DNA of 64,000 nucleotides from Cyprinodon diabolis (Eukaryota > Chordata > Actinopteri > Cyprinodontiformes > Cyprinodontidae). Within the stretch, counting starts at the first letter, position 1. The number at the start of each line of letters is the position of its first letter. This document shows, piece after piece, positions 1 through 9,500 of this stretch. Below the pieces are notes generated by a model, which worked only from the letters and a program-made list of their open reading frames with translations, did not search any database and had not been told where the DNA came from. Where the stretch lies: NCBI GenBank assembly GCA_030533445.1, contig JARPUW010000503.1, positions 62,001 through 126,000 of the forward strand, given 5' to 3'. Both the position numbers and the translations under genes were made by a program.

Positions 1-125
1 CCCCAGACGGGCAGTAGGTGGCCCCCCTCAAAATTTCTTTAGAAATTTTCTAGTTATTGGGGGGCCACATGCCGAAGGCATGGCCCACCTACTACTATTG
101 CACATATTTATTCCGCGTATTATTA
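1..125 (+). repeat. Tail of the preceding unit (end of segment E plus one F copy)
   Basis: Positions 1-55 are the last bases of segment E, including the terminal AT-rich hairpin at 30-49 and CTAGTT. One copy of the 66-bp F minisatellite follows at 59, then (ATT)n runs into unit 1. The rest of this unit lies upstream of the window. Confidence 0.9.
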
Positions 126-130
126 TTATA
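59..130 (+). repeat. F minisatellite, one copy, at the junction before unit 1
   Basis: 66-bp element starting GGGGGGCCACATGCC and ending TATTCCGCGTATTATT, followed by more ATT. Its first half folds into a GC-rich hairpin: ATGCC-GAA-GGCAT extended by GGGCC with GGCCC across a 2-nt bulge. Confidence 0.88.
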
Positions 131-395
131 ATTCTCCCGTATACCCAAAACTTCGGCGCGTAACTAGTCCCGCACGGTTTGGCGGATCGGGCCCAAAGTT
201 GGCACACGTGTCGGGACCAATGGGGTGATGTGTGCTTGTATAAAACTTTCTCATTAGTCCGAAGGTTTGCGAATTATTAGCGAAAACGTCGCAAAAAAAT
301 CCCATAGGAAATGAATGGGGAGAGGAAAAAAAAAGCATAAAAAACAGCACTTCACTGTGTCGCCATACATTCACCTAGAAAAACAGTTTGAAGCT
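126..395 (+). repeat. Block A, unit leader (reference copy, unit 1)
   Basis: About 270 bp following the ATT run, starting ATTCTCCCG. It includes GGAAATGAATGGGGAGAGG and an A-rich run. It occurs once per unit and is among the best conserved parts. Most differences between units fall at CpG sites. On the minus strand it holds an open frame of 82 codons (126-374) in every unit, but amino acid changes accumulate freely and nothing resembles a known protein. The style resembles dispersed intergenic repeats of teleosts; I cannot name a family. Confidence 0.6.
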
Positions 396-504
396 CAGTT
401 TGTAGATAAATCCTTCGTCTATTTAAAACTGTAGACGGTATGTTGATAACTGCTACGGTTTTTGTATAATCAGACCTCAAGCGCCACAAAGTTTTAGCAA
501 AATC

Positions 505-938
505 CAGCCTGCTAGAGTGGAGCAACTGAAAAGCTAGAGTGTGAGGCAGGCGTTTTTTAAACACAAAAAAACATTTTAAACTCGCCCTCACGGCCACATA
601 TTTATAGCTAGAGTCACCATTTTTGGTCAGTTTGTAGACTGAAATCTCTGGACCCACACAATATCTTCGGAATTACGGTAGGATTAATACTTTTCCTTAA
701 AAACCCTCCAGACCGACCTAAAGTCGATGAAAATCAGAGCCGTTTTTCATTGGTTTTGGAGCAGAAGAGGGGAGAAAAACGAATCAGACTATGTGTTTTA
801 AACTCGTCATAAATATTTTTCTGAATGACACACATACACCAAAGTTGGCATAGTTGGAGTCGAAGGATGACTGACGCTCACGGTGAAAAAATTTTTTGAA
901 TAACTCATACGGTTTTTGCTCAGCAGTCGTTTGTTCGG
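505..938 (+). repeat. Long direct duplicate, copy 1 (pairs with 1436-1863)
   Basis: Starts CAGCCTGCTAGAGTG and ends GTCGTTTGTTCGG. It shares long identical stretches with copy 2, including CTCGCCCTCACGGCCACATA, GGAATTACGGTAGGATTAAT and GACACACATACACCAAAGTT. The offset is 931 bp at the start and 925 bp at the end, so small indels separate the copies. It spans two ladder monomers. Confidence 0.85.
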
Positions 939-1049
939 AGGACATTTTAAGCACCTGAAAGCTGAGTGACAGTGACCTGCTGCAGCTAGCTCAATTAGAA
1001 GCTTAGGTGTGATGAAACGTTTTTTCTTTTTCTTTCTCTTCCCATTCAG

Positions 1050-1193
1050 TTTGTAGATGACCTACAGCCATGAAAGTTACTCCAATTGAAGACAAGATAT
1101 AGCTGTCGCTTAGATAAAAAGAATTTTTCAGATACCTTTTACGGTTTTTACTCAGCAGTCGTTTGTTCGGAGGGGTGCTTTAGCAGCTAAAAG
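1050..1193 (+). other. Exon-like segment of 144 nt between splice-like signals (reference copy)
   Basis: A long pyrimidine tract (1019-1045) leads into ATTCAG at 1044-1049, which fits a strong 3' splice site. At 1192-1199 the sequence AGGTGAGT is a consensus 5' splice donor. The enclosed 144 nt has early stops in all three forward frames, so it is not a coding exon. The pair recurs in the units (unit 4: 10665-10808). Unit 8 has lost the donor consensus (ACGTGAGT). It could act as a cryptic exon in a long non-coding transcript of the array, or be chance. There is no evidence of transcription in the window. Confidence 0.35.
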
Positions 1194-1435
1194 GTGAGTG
1201 AGAGTGAGGTCCTGCAGTTCAAACAAAGGGAGGAGCAGGTGGGCCAACCATTTTGTTTGTGCTTCGTTTTGGGTTGTGAAAGACCTACAGACATGAAGGT
1301 TACCCCAGTCTGAGACAAAGGATAGATGTTGCTTTCACTGAAAGAATTTTTCAGATATCTTTTACGGTTTTTGCTCAGCAGTCGTTTGTTCGGAGGGTAA
1401 GCACCTGGAAGCTAGCTGACAGTTAGCTTCTGCAG

Positions 1436-1863
1436 CAGCCTGCTAGAGTGCAGCTGCTGAAATCTTAGTGTGAGGCGGCCATTTTTTTAAGATCAAACAT
1501 CTTATTCTCGCCCTCACGGCCACATATTTGGAGCTACAGTCACCATTTTTGGTCAGTTTGTAGACTGAAACCTCTGGACTCACACAATGTCTTCGGAATT
1601 ACGGTAGGATTAATACTTTTCCTTAAAAACCCTCCAGACCAACCTAAAGTCGATGAGAGTTTCAGCCTTTCTCTATTCTTTTTGAGCTGAAGATGGGAGA
1701 GAAACGAATCAGACTATGTGTTTTCAACTCGTCATAAATATTTTTCTGAATGACACACATACACCAAAGTTGGTATAGTTGGAGTCGAAGGATTGCTGAT
1801 GCTCATGGTGAAAATGTTTTTTGAATAACTCATACGGTTTTTGATCAGTAGTCGTTTGTTCGG
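1436..1863 (+). repeat. Long direct duplicate, copy 2 (pairs with 505-938)
   Basis: Second copy of the two-monomer block. In every unit it differs from copy 1 by the same substitutions, for example ATTTGGAGCTACAG for ATTTATAGCTAGAG. The duplication therefore predates amplification of the 3.1 kb unit. Confidence 0.85.
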
Positions 1864-1983
1864 TGCCGTTCTTCCCATACAAAAAAGCCTGGGAAGAAGA
1901 AACCAATAGTGAGTGCAGCTGTTGTCTGTGTCAGTGAGAGGCTCGTTAAGCGTTGTCAAGGTTACCAAGCTTCAAACAGATTT
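1864..1983 (+). other. Link between B and C, no gene
   Basis: About 120 bp of single-copy sequence within the unit, containing the hairpin above, GTGAGTGCAGCTG and GTCAAGGTTACC. Nothing coding or RNA-like is recognisable. Confidence 0.5.
1869..1898 (+). other. Inverted repeat, 9-bp stem, in the B-C link (reference copy)
   Basis: TTCTTCCCA pairs with TGGGAAGAA across a 12-nt A-rich loop. It lies just after the second B duplicate. Nearly all units keep both arms; units 10 and 13 read CTTCCTA, which disrupts one pair. Its role is unknown. Confidence 0.5.
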
Positions 1984-2785
1984 TACCTCTGCTGTTTTAA
2001 ACAGCACATATTAATCTAATGGAGGGTGAAAGGACTGATTTAACATTGGGAAATGGATACTATATGACTGCTGTCCATGACACTTCCCTTGCCACTCAGC
2101 ACTGATAGACTTTCAAAATAAGACTCCAGGGACCCTACAAAATAAAAGCCTCTATATTTTTTACATATATTTATTGCCCTATATGGCTCAACATTATGAC
2201 CCAAACTCAACCCCGTTTTAGAGAATAGACTCTAGGAGACTGTTTAAAACACACCCTATAGCAAATTTCAAAATAAAAGCCTCCCATTTCCGCTTCATCT
2301 ACTGCCCTAATAACATGGAAAAAGAGTGATTTAACGATTGGAAAGTAATCAACTATCATTGACGGGTCTGAACATTTTCTATAAACACAACTCTGTTGGA
2401 CTTTCAAAATAAGACTCCAGGGACCCTACAAAATAAAAGCCTCTAGATTATACTAATGCATTAATTGATGCAAATGGCTCAACATTATGACCCAAACTCT
2501 TCCAGGTTGTTTTTAATAGACGCTAGTGACCTTTTCAAAACACACCCCAGAGCAAATTTCACAATAAAAGTCTCCCATTTACTCTGTAATTCAGCAACTA
2601 TTCAAATAATAACATGGAAAACCAGTGATTTAACATTTGGAAATGGATTCTATATCACTGCTGGGCGTGACCCATCTTTTGATGCACATTCATGATAGAC
2701 TTTCAAAATAAGACTACAAGGACTCTACAGAATAAAAGCCTCTTCCTTATACACACTCATACATTCTGGCATATTGCTCATTGCC
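1984..2785 (+). repeat. Block C, AT-rich tandem monomers of about 295 bp (reference copy)
   Basis: GACTTTCAAAATAAGACT recurs at 2108, 2399 and 2698, spacings 291 and 299 bp. A truncated monomer precedes it from about 1984 and another follows to about 2753. Each full monomer carries CAACATTATGACC, AACACACCC, TAACATGGAAAA and two AATAAA hexamers. The small palindrome GCTGTTT-T-AAACAGC is at 1991-2005. Class R units have a distinct last monomer (TTGGAAATTGATTC, ATGCACTTCCATG). No coding potential is evident. Confidence 0.85.
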
Positions 2786-3020
2786 ATTGGTGATTTCATC
2801 ACTGCAATGGCTCTTAGAAGGCGGGCGGAGCCCGCCAATGGTAACAGGCGGGCGGAGCCCGCCAAAGGTGATTACATCACTGCAATGGCTCTTAGCAGGC
2901 GGGCGGAGCCCGCCATTGGTGATTTCATCACTGCAATGGCTCTTAGAAGGCGGGCAGAGCCCGCCATTGGTGATTTTTTTCTTCACTGAGATGGCTCCTA
3001 GCAGGCGGGCAAAGCCCGCC
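2786..3020 (+). repeat. Block D, hairpin cassette cluster, long form with five hairpins (reference copy)
   Basis: The 51-bp cassette consists of ATTGGTGATTTCATCACTGC, then AATGGCTCTTAGAAG, then GGCGGGC-GGA-GCCCGCC. It therefore has two hairpins: GTGAT-TTC-ATCAC and a 7-bp GC stem with a 3-nt loop. The second GC hairpin sits in a shorter 27-bp module (AATGGTAACA plus the hairpin). Because 51 is a multiple of three, the cluster stays open in several frames on both strands, which produces spurious frames of 60-300 codons. Confidence 0.92.
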
Positions 3021-3293
3021 AACTGGGCTTTACCCACTGTGTTTCAATATGGACAACCCATATTACCCTTGTGCATCATACGCTGTGCACGTCTATTTCC
3101 CAGATTTCAGCACAAGTGGCACACAGCTCTCTTTGCCCATGAACTTGCCCTCTTTCCTTCCCTCAGCAGCCCTCAAAGGCGTAAGCAGTTGGTCTGGGGA
3201 GCCCCGACGTCACTTGCCAGGGCCGTATTGGCCCGGTTCCCCAGACGGGCAGTAGGTGGCCCCCCTCAAAATTTCTTTAGAAATTTTCTAGTT
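3021..3293 (+). other. Block E, GC-richer single-copy segment closing the unit (reference copy)
   Basis: About 270 bp not repeated within the unit. It contains a second acceptor-like tract (CTTTCCTTCCCTCAG, ending near 3167), a GGGCC-GTATT-GGCCC hairpin near 3221, GTAGGTGGCCCCCC, and the terminal hairpin. Frames of 68 codons (3049-3255) and longer run through it. In class R units the 68-codon frame is stopped by ATGACCTAG (unit 10 excepted), and other units show mainly amino-acid-changing differences, so it is not a maintained gene. It may be a fragment captured from elsewhere. Confidence 0.55.
3268..3293 (+). other. Unit-end hairpin followed by CTAGTT (reference copy)
   Basis: AAAATTTC-TTTA-GAAATTTT forms a perfect 8-bp stem with a 4-nt loop, directly followed by CTAGTT at the unit junction. 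It is present at every junction in the window (for example 30-49 and 12882-12901) with no change that I could see. F copies, when present, begin immediately after it. Confidence 0.8.
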
Positions 3294-3294
3294 A

Positions 3295-6200
3295 TTATAA
3301 TTCTCCCGTATACCCAAAACTTCGGCGCGTAACTAGTCCCGCACGGTTTGGCGGATCGGGCCCAAAGTTGGCACACGCGTTGGGACCAATGGGGTGATGT
3401 GTGCTTGTATAAAACTTTCTCATTAGTCCGAAGGTTTGCGAATTATTAGCGAAAACGTCGCAAAAAAATCCCATAGGAAATGAATGGGAAGAGGTAAAAA
3501 AAAGCATAAAAAACAGCACTTCACTGTGTCGGCATACATTCACCTAGAAAAACAGTTTGAAGCTCAGTTTGTAGATAAATCCTTCGTCTATTTAAAACTG
3601 AAGACGGTATGTTGATAACTGCTACGGTTTTTGTATAATCAGACCTCAAGCGCCACAAAGTTTTAGCAAAATCCAGCCTGCTAGAGTGGAGCAACTGAAA
3701 AGCTAGAGTGTGAGGCAGGCGTTTTTTAAACACAAAAAAACATTTTAAACTCGCCCTCACGGCCACATATTTATAGCTAGAGTCACCATTTTTGGTCAGT
3801 TTGTAGACTGAAATCTCTGGACCCACACAATATCTTCGGAATTACGGTAGGATTAATACTTTTCCTTAAAAACCCTCCAGACCGACCTAAAGTCGATGAA
3901 AATCAGAGCCGTTTTTCATTGGTTTTGGAGCAGAAGAGGGGAGAAAAACGAATCAGACTATGTGTTTTAAACTCGTCATAAATATTTTTCTGAATGACAC
4001 ACATACACCAAAGTTGGCATAGTTGGAGTCGAAGGATGACTGACGCTCACGGTGAAAAAATTTTTTGAATAACTCATACGGTTTTTGCTCAGCAGTCGTT
4101 TGTTCGGAGGACATTTTAAGCACCTGAAAGCTGAGTGACAGTGACCTGCTGCAGCTAGCTCAATTAGAAGCTTAGGTGTGATGAAACGTTTTTTCTTTTT
4201 CTTTCTCTTCCCATTCAGTTTGTAGATGACCTACAGCCATGAAAGTTACTCCAATCGAAGACAAGATATAGCTGTCGCTTAGATAAAAAGAATTTTTCAG
4301 ATACCTTTTACGGTTTTTACTCAGCAGTCGTTTGTTCGGAGGGGTGCTTTAGCAGCTAAAAGGTGAGTGAGAGTGAGGTCCTGCAGTTAAAAGAAAGGGA
4401 GGAGCAGGTGGGCCAACCATTTTGTTTGTGCTTCGTTTTGGGTTGTGAAAGACCTACAGACATGAAGGTTACCCCAGTCTGAGACAAAGGATAGATGTTG
4501 CTTTCACTGAAAGAATTTTTCAGATATCTTTTACGGTTTTTGCTCAGCAGTCGTTTGTTCGGAGGGTAAGCACCTGGAAGCTAGCTGACAGTTAGCTTCT
4601 GCAGCAGCCTGCTAGAGTGCAGCTGCTGAAATCTTAGTGTGAGGCGGCCATTTTTTTCAGATCAAACATCTTATTCTCGCCCTCACGGCCACATATTTGG
4701 AGCTACAGTCACCATTTTTGGTCAGTTTGTAGACTAAAACCTCTGGACTCACACAATGTCTTCGGAATTACGGTAGGATTAATACTTTTCCTTAAAAACC
4801 CTCCAGACCAACCTAAAGTCGATGAGAGTTTCAGCCTTTCTCTATTCTTTTTGAGCTGAAGATGGGAGAGAAACGAATCAGACTATGTGTTTTCAACTCG
4901 TCATAAATATTTTTCTGAATGACACACATACACCAAAGTTGGTATAGTTGGAGTCGAAGGATTGCTGATGCTCATGGTGAAAATGTTTTTTGAATAACTC
5001 ATACGGTTTTTGATCAGTAGTCGTTTGTTCGGTGCCGTTCTTCCCATACAAAAAAGCCTGGGAAGAAGAAACCAATAGTGAGTGCAGCTGTTGTCTGTGT
5101 CAGTGAGAGGCTCGTTAAGCGTTGTCAAGGTTACCAAGCTTCAAACAGATTTTACCTCTGCTGTTTTAAACAGCACATATTAATCTAATGGAGGGTGAAA
5201 GGACTGATTTAACATTGGGAAATGGATACTATATGACTGCTGTCCATGACACTTCCCTTGCCACTCAGCACTGATAGACTTTCAAAATAAGACTCCAGGG
5301 ACCCTACAAAATAAAAGCCTCTATATTTTTTACATATATTTATTGCCCTATATGGCTCAACATTATGACCCAAACTCAACCCCGTTTTAGAGAATAGACT
5401 CTAGGAGACTGTTTAAAACACACCCTATAGCAAATTTCAAAATAAAAGCTTCCCATTTCCGCTTCATCTACTGCCCTAATAACATGGAAAAAGAGTGATT
5501 TAACGATTGGAAAGTAATCAACTATCATTGACGGGTCTGAACATTTTCTATAAACACAACTCTGTTGGACTTTCAAAATAAGACTCCAGCGACCCTACAA
5601 AATAAAAGCCTCTAGATTATACTAATGCATTAATTGATGCAAATGGCTCAACATTATGACCCAAACTCTTCCAGGTTGTTTTTATTAGACTCTAGTGACC
5701 TTTTCAAAACACACCCCAGAGCAAATTTCACAATAAAAGTCTCCCATTTACTCTGTAATAAAGCAACTATTCACCTAATAACATGGAAAACCAGTGATTT
5801 AACATTTGGAAATGGATTCTATATCACTGCTGGGCGTGACCCATCTTTTGATGCACATTCATGATAGACTTTCAAAATAAGACTACAAGGACTCTACAGA
5901 ATAAAAGCCTCTTCCTTATACACACTCATACATTCTGGCATATTGCTCATTGCCATTGGTGATTTCATCACTGCAATGGCTCTTAGAAGGAGGGCGGAGC
6001 CCGCCAATGGTAACAGGCGGGCGGAGCCCGCCAAAGGTGATTACATCACTGCAATGGCTCTTAGCAGGCGGGCGGAGCCCGCCATTGGTGATTTCATCAC
6101 TGCAATGGCTCTTAGAAGGCGGGCAGAGCCCGCCATTGGTGATTTTTTTCTTCACTGAGATGGCTCCTAGCAGGCGGGCGAAGCCCGCCAACTGGGCTTT

Positions 6201-6529
6201 ACCCACTGTGTTTCAATATGGACAACCCATATTACCCTTGTGCATCATACGCTGTGCACGTCTATTTCCCAGATGTCAGCACAAGTGGCACACAGCTCTC
6301 TTTGCCCATGAACTTGCCCTCATTCCTTCCCTCAGCAGCCCTCAAAGGCGTAAGCAGTTGGTCTGGGGAGCCCCGACGTCACTTGCCAGGGCCGTATTGG
6401 CCCGGTTCCCCAGACGGGCAGTAGGTGGCCCCCCTCAAAATTTCTTTAGAAATTTTCTAGTTGGGGGGCCACATGCCGAAGGCATGGCCCACCTACTACT
6501 ATTGCACATATTTATTCCGCGTATTATTA
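3295..6529 (+). repeat. Unit 2 (long class, 2/7/19 subgroup, one F copy)
   Basis: Length 3235 bp; D cluster at 5955-6189; one F copy from 6463. It shares a set of private variants with units 7 and 19: GCGTTGGG in block A, AGGTAAAAAAAAG instead of AGGAAAAAAAAAG, AAAGCTTCCC in the first C monomer, TAATAAAGCAAC in the second, and a broken first D hairpin (GGAGGGC). Block E carries the AGATGTCAGC variant, also seen in unit 5. Confidence 0.92.
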
Positions 6530-6533
6530 TTAT
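6463..6533 (+). repeat. F minisatellite, one copy, unit 2/3 junction
   Basis: One 66-bp F copy directly after CTAGTT, followed by (ATT)n. Confidence 0.88.
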
Positions 6534-9500
6534 AATTCTCCCGTATACCCAAAACTTCGGCGCGTAACTAGTCCCGCATGGTTTGGCGGATCGGGCCCAA
6601 AGTTGGCACACGCGTCGGGACCAATGGGGTGATGTGTGCTTGTATAAAACTTTCTCATTAGTCCGAAGGTTTGCGAATTATTAGCGAAAACGTCGCAAAA
6701 AAATCCCATAGGAAATGAATGGGGAGAGGAAAAAAAAAGCATAAAAAACAGCACTTCACTGTGTCGCCATACATTCACCTAGAAAAACAGTTTGAAGCTC
6801 AGTTTGTAGATAAATCCTTCGTCTATTTAAAACTGAAGACGGTATGTTGATAACTGCTACGGTTTTTGTATAATCAGACCTCAAGCGCCACAAAGTTTTA
6901 GCAAAATCCAGCCTGCTAGAGTGGAGCAACTGAAAAGCTAGAGTGTGAGGCAGGCGTTTTTTAAACACAAAAAAACATTTTAAACTCGCCCTCACGGCCA
7001 CATATTTATAGCTAGAGTCACCATTTTTGGTCAGTTTGTAGACTGAAATCTCTGGACCCACACAATATCTTCGGAATTACGGTAGGATTAATACTTTTCC
7101 TTAAAAACCCTCCAGACCGACCTAAAGTCGATGAAAATCAGAGCCGTTTTTCATTGGTTTTGGAGCAGAAGAGGGGAGAAAAACGAATCAGACTATGTGT
7201 TTTAAACTCGTCATAAATATTTTTCTGAATGACACACATACACCAAAGTTGGCATAGTTGGAGTCGAAGGATGACTGACGCTCACGGTGAAAAAATTTTT
7301 TGAATAACTCATACGGTTTTTGCTCAGCAGTCGTTTGTTCGGAGGACATTTTAAGCACCTGAAAGCTGAGTGACAGTGACCTGCTGCAGCTAGCTCAATT
7401 AGAAGCTTAGGTGTGATGAAACGTTTTTTCTTTTTCTTTCTCTTCCCATTCAGTTTGTAGATGACCTACAGCCATGAAAGTTACTCCAATTGAAGACAAG
7501 ATATAGCTGTCGCTTAGATAAAAAGAATTTTTCAGATACCTTTTACGGTTTTTACTCAGCAGTCGTTTGTTCGGAGGGGTGCTTTAGCAGCTAAAAGGTG
7601 AGTGAGAGTGAGGTCCTGCAGTTCAAACAAAGGGAGGAGCAGGTGGGCCAACCATTTTGTTTGTGCTTCGTTTTGGGTTGTGAAAGACCTACAGACATGA
7701 AGGTTACCCCAGTCTGAGACAAAGGATAGATGTTGCTTTCACTGAAAGAATTTTTCAGATATCTTTTACGGTTTTTGCTCAGCAGTCGTTTGTTCGGAGG
7801 GTAAGCACCTGGAAGCTAGCTGACAGTTAGCTTCTGCAGCAGCCTGCTAGAGTGCAGCTGCTGAAATCTTAGTGTGAGGCGGCCATTTTTTTAAGATCAA
7901 ACATCTTATTCTCGCCCTCACGGCCACATATTTGGAGCTACAGTCACCATTTTTGGTCAGTTTGTAGACTGAAACCTCTGGACTCACACAATGTCTTCGG
8001 AATTACGGTAGGATTAATACTTTTCCTTAAAAACCCTCCAGACCAACCTAAAGTCGATGAGAGTTTCAGCCTTTCTCTATTCTTTTTGAGCTGAAGATGG
8101 GAGAGAAACGAATCAGACTATGTGTTTTCAACTCGTCATAAATATTTTTCTGAATGACACACATACACCAAAGTTGGTATAGTTGGAGTCGAAGGATTGC
8201 TGATGCTCATGGTGAAAATGTTTTTTGAATAACTCATACGGTTTTTGATCAGTAGTCGTTTGTTCGGTGCCGTTCTTCCCATACAAAAAAGCCTGGGAAG
8301 AAGAAACCAATAGTGAGTGCAGCTGTTGTCTGTGTCAGTGAGAGGCTCGTTAAGCGTTGTCAAGGTTACCAAGCTTCAAACAGATTTTACCTCTGCTGTT
8401 TTAAACAGCACATATTAATCTAATGGAGGGTGAAAGGACTGATTTAACATTGGGAAATGGATACTATATGACTGCTGTCCATGACACTTCCCTTGCCACT
8501 CAGCACTGATAGACTTTCAAAATAAGACTCCAGGGACCCTACAAAATAAAAGCCTCTATATTTTTTACATATATTTATTGCCCTATATGGCTCAACATTA
8601 TGACCCAAACTCAACCCCGTTTTAGAGAATAGACTCTAGGAGACTGTTTAAAACACACCCTATAGCAAATTTCAAAATAAAAGCCTCCCATTTCCGCTTC
8701 ATCTACTGCCCTAATAACATGGAAAAAGAGTGATTTAACGATTGGAAAGTAATCAACTATCATTGACGGGTCTGAACATTTTCTATAAACACAACTCTGT
8801 TGGACTTTCAAAATAAGACTCCAGGGACCCTACAAAATAAAAGCCTCTAGATTATAGTAATGCATTAATTGATGCAAATGGCTCAACATTATGACCCAAA
8901 CTCTTCCAGGTTGTTTTTATTAGACTCTAGTGACCTTTTCAAAACACACCCCAGAGCAAATTTCACAATAAAAGTCTCCCATTTACTCTGTAATACAGCA
9001 ACTATTCACCTAATAACATGGAAAACCAGTGATTTAACATTTGGAAATGGATTCTATATCACTGCTGGGCGTGACCCATCTTTTGATGCACATTCATGAT
9101 AGACTTTCAAAATAAGACTACAAGGACTCTACAGAATAAAAGCCTCTTCCTTATACACACTCATACATTCTGGCATATTGCTCATTGCCATTGGTGATTT
9201 CATCACTGCAATGGCTCTTAGAAGGCGGGCGGAGCCCGCCAAAGGTGATTACATCACTGCAATGGCTCTTAGCAGGCGGGCGGAGCCCGCCATTGGTGAT
9301 TTCATCACTGCAATGGCTCTTAGAAGGCGGGCAGAGCCCGCCATTGGTGATTTTTTTCTTCACTGAGATGGCTCCTCGCAGGCGGGCGAAGCCCGCCAAC
9401 TGGGCTTTACCCACTGTGTTTCAATATGGACAACCCATATTACCCTTGTGCATCATACGCTGTGCACGTCTATTTCCCAGATTTCAGCACAAGTGGCACA

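Larger units (their letters stand above)
396..1863 (+). repeat. Block B, ladder of seven degenerate monomers of about 230 bp (reference copy)
   Basis: The phase motif ACGGTTTTT (or ACGGTAGG in two monomers) has its C at 456, 676, 910, 1142, 1365, 1602 and 1835, giving spacings of 220, 234, 232, 223, 237 and 233 bp. Four of the seven continue into TCAGCAGTCGTTTGTTCGG or a close variant. Upstream of several lies CAGTTTGTAGA. The same spacing is seen in unit 4 (10071, 10291, 10525, 10757, 10980, 11216, 11449). It appears to be an old satellite now frozen inside the larger unit. Confidence 0.75.
126..3294 (+). repeat. Unit 1 (long class, 3169 bp; reference unit for the sub-features)
   Basis: Complete unit with blocks A to E and no F copy at its end. 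The hairpin cluster D is 2786-3020 (five hairpins). Phase marks of the 295-bp monomers are at 2108, 2399 and 2698. It has private changes in the last C monomer, around 2515-2610, and a CGCG-to-CGTG change near 208. It shares the GTCGCCATAC variant near 360 with unit 3 only. Confidence 0.93.

Noticed and set aside
352..657. A minus-strand 101-codon frame in block A/B present in almost every unit
   Set aside because: Units are nearly identical, so any frame recurs. It crosses the ladder and duplicate boundaries. Unit 18 has lost the end of the frame by a single base change, with no sign of selection.
666..682. CENP-B-box-like sequence CTTCGGAATTACGGTAGG
   Set aside because: The box needs TTCG, four bases, A, two bases, then CGGG. 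Here the spacing is one base short and the final G is missing.
2940..2990. GC hairpin followed by a T run (GATTTTTTTC) as a bacterial-type terminator
   Set aside because: The T run belongs to the repeated cassette and the array is eukaryotic in style, so a rho-independent terminator reading does not fit.
2786..3020. CRISPR-like array (regular repeats with palindromes)
   Set aside because: The cassettes are contiguous with no unique spacers, there are no cas genes, and the setting is eukaryotic satellite DNA.
3200..3215. CRE-like CGACGTCA in block E as a promoter element
   Set aside because: Seven of eight bases match, but no TATA or start-site context is visible, and class R units have lost it through ordinary CpG decay.
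3180..3250. tRNA-like internal promoter (A box near GTAAGCAGTTGG, B box near GGTTCCCCAGAC) suggesting a SINE
   Set aside because: Neither box fits the consensus well on either strand, and no cloverleaf or SINE tail is visible.
3049..3255. 68-codon frame in E as a possible small gene
   Set aside because: It is stopped by ATGACCTAG in five class R units, loses its start in unit 13, and shows mostly amino-acid-changing differences among the rest.
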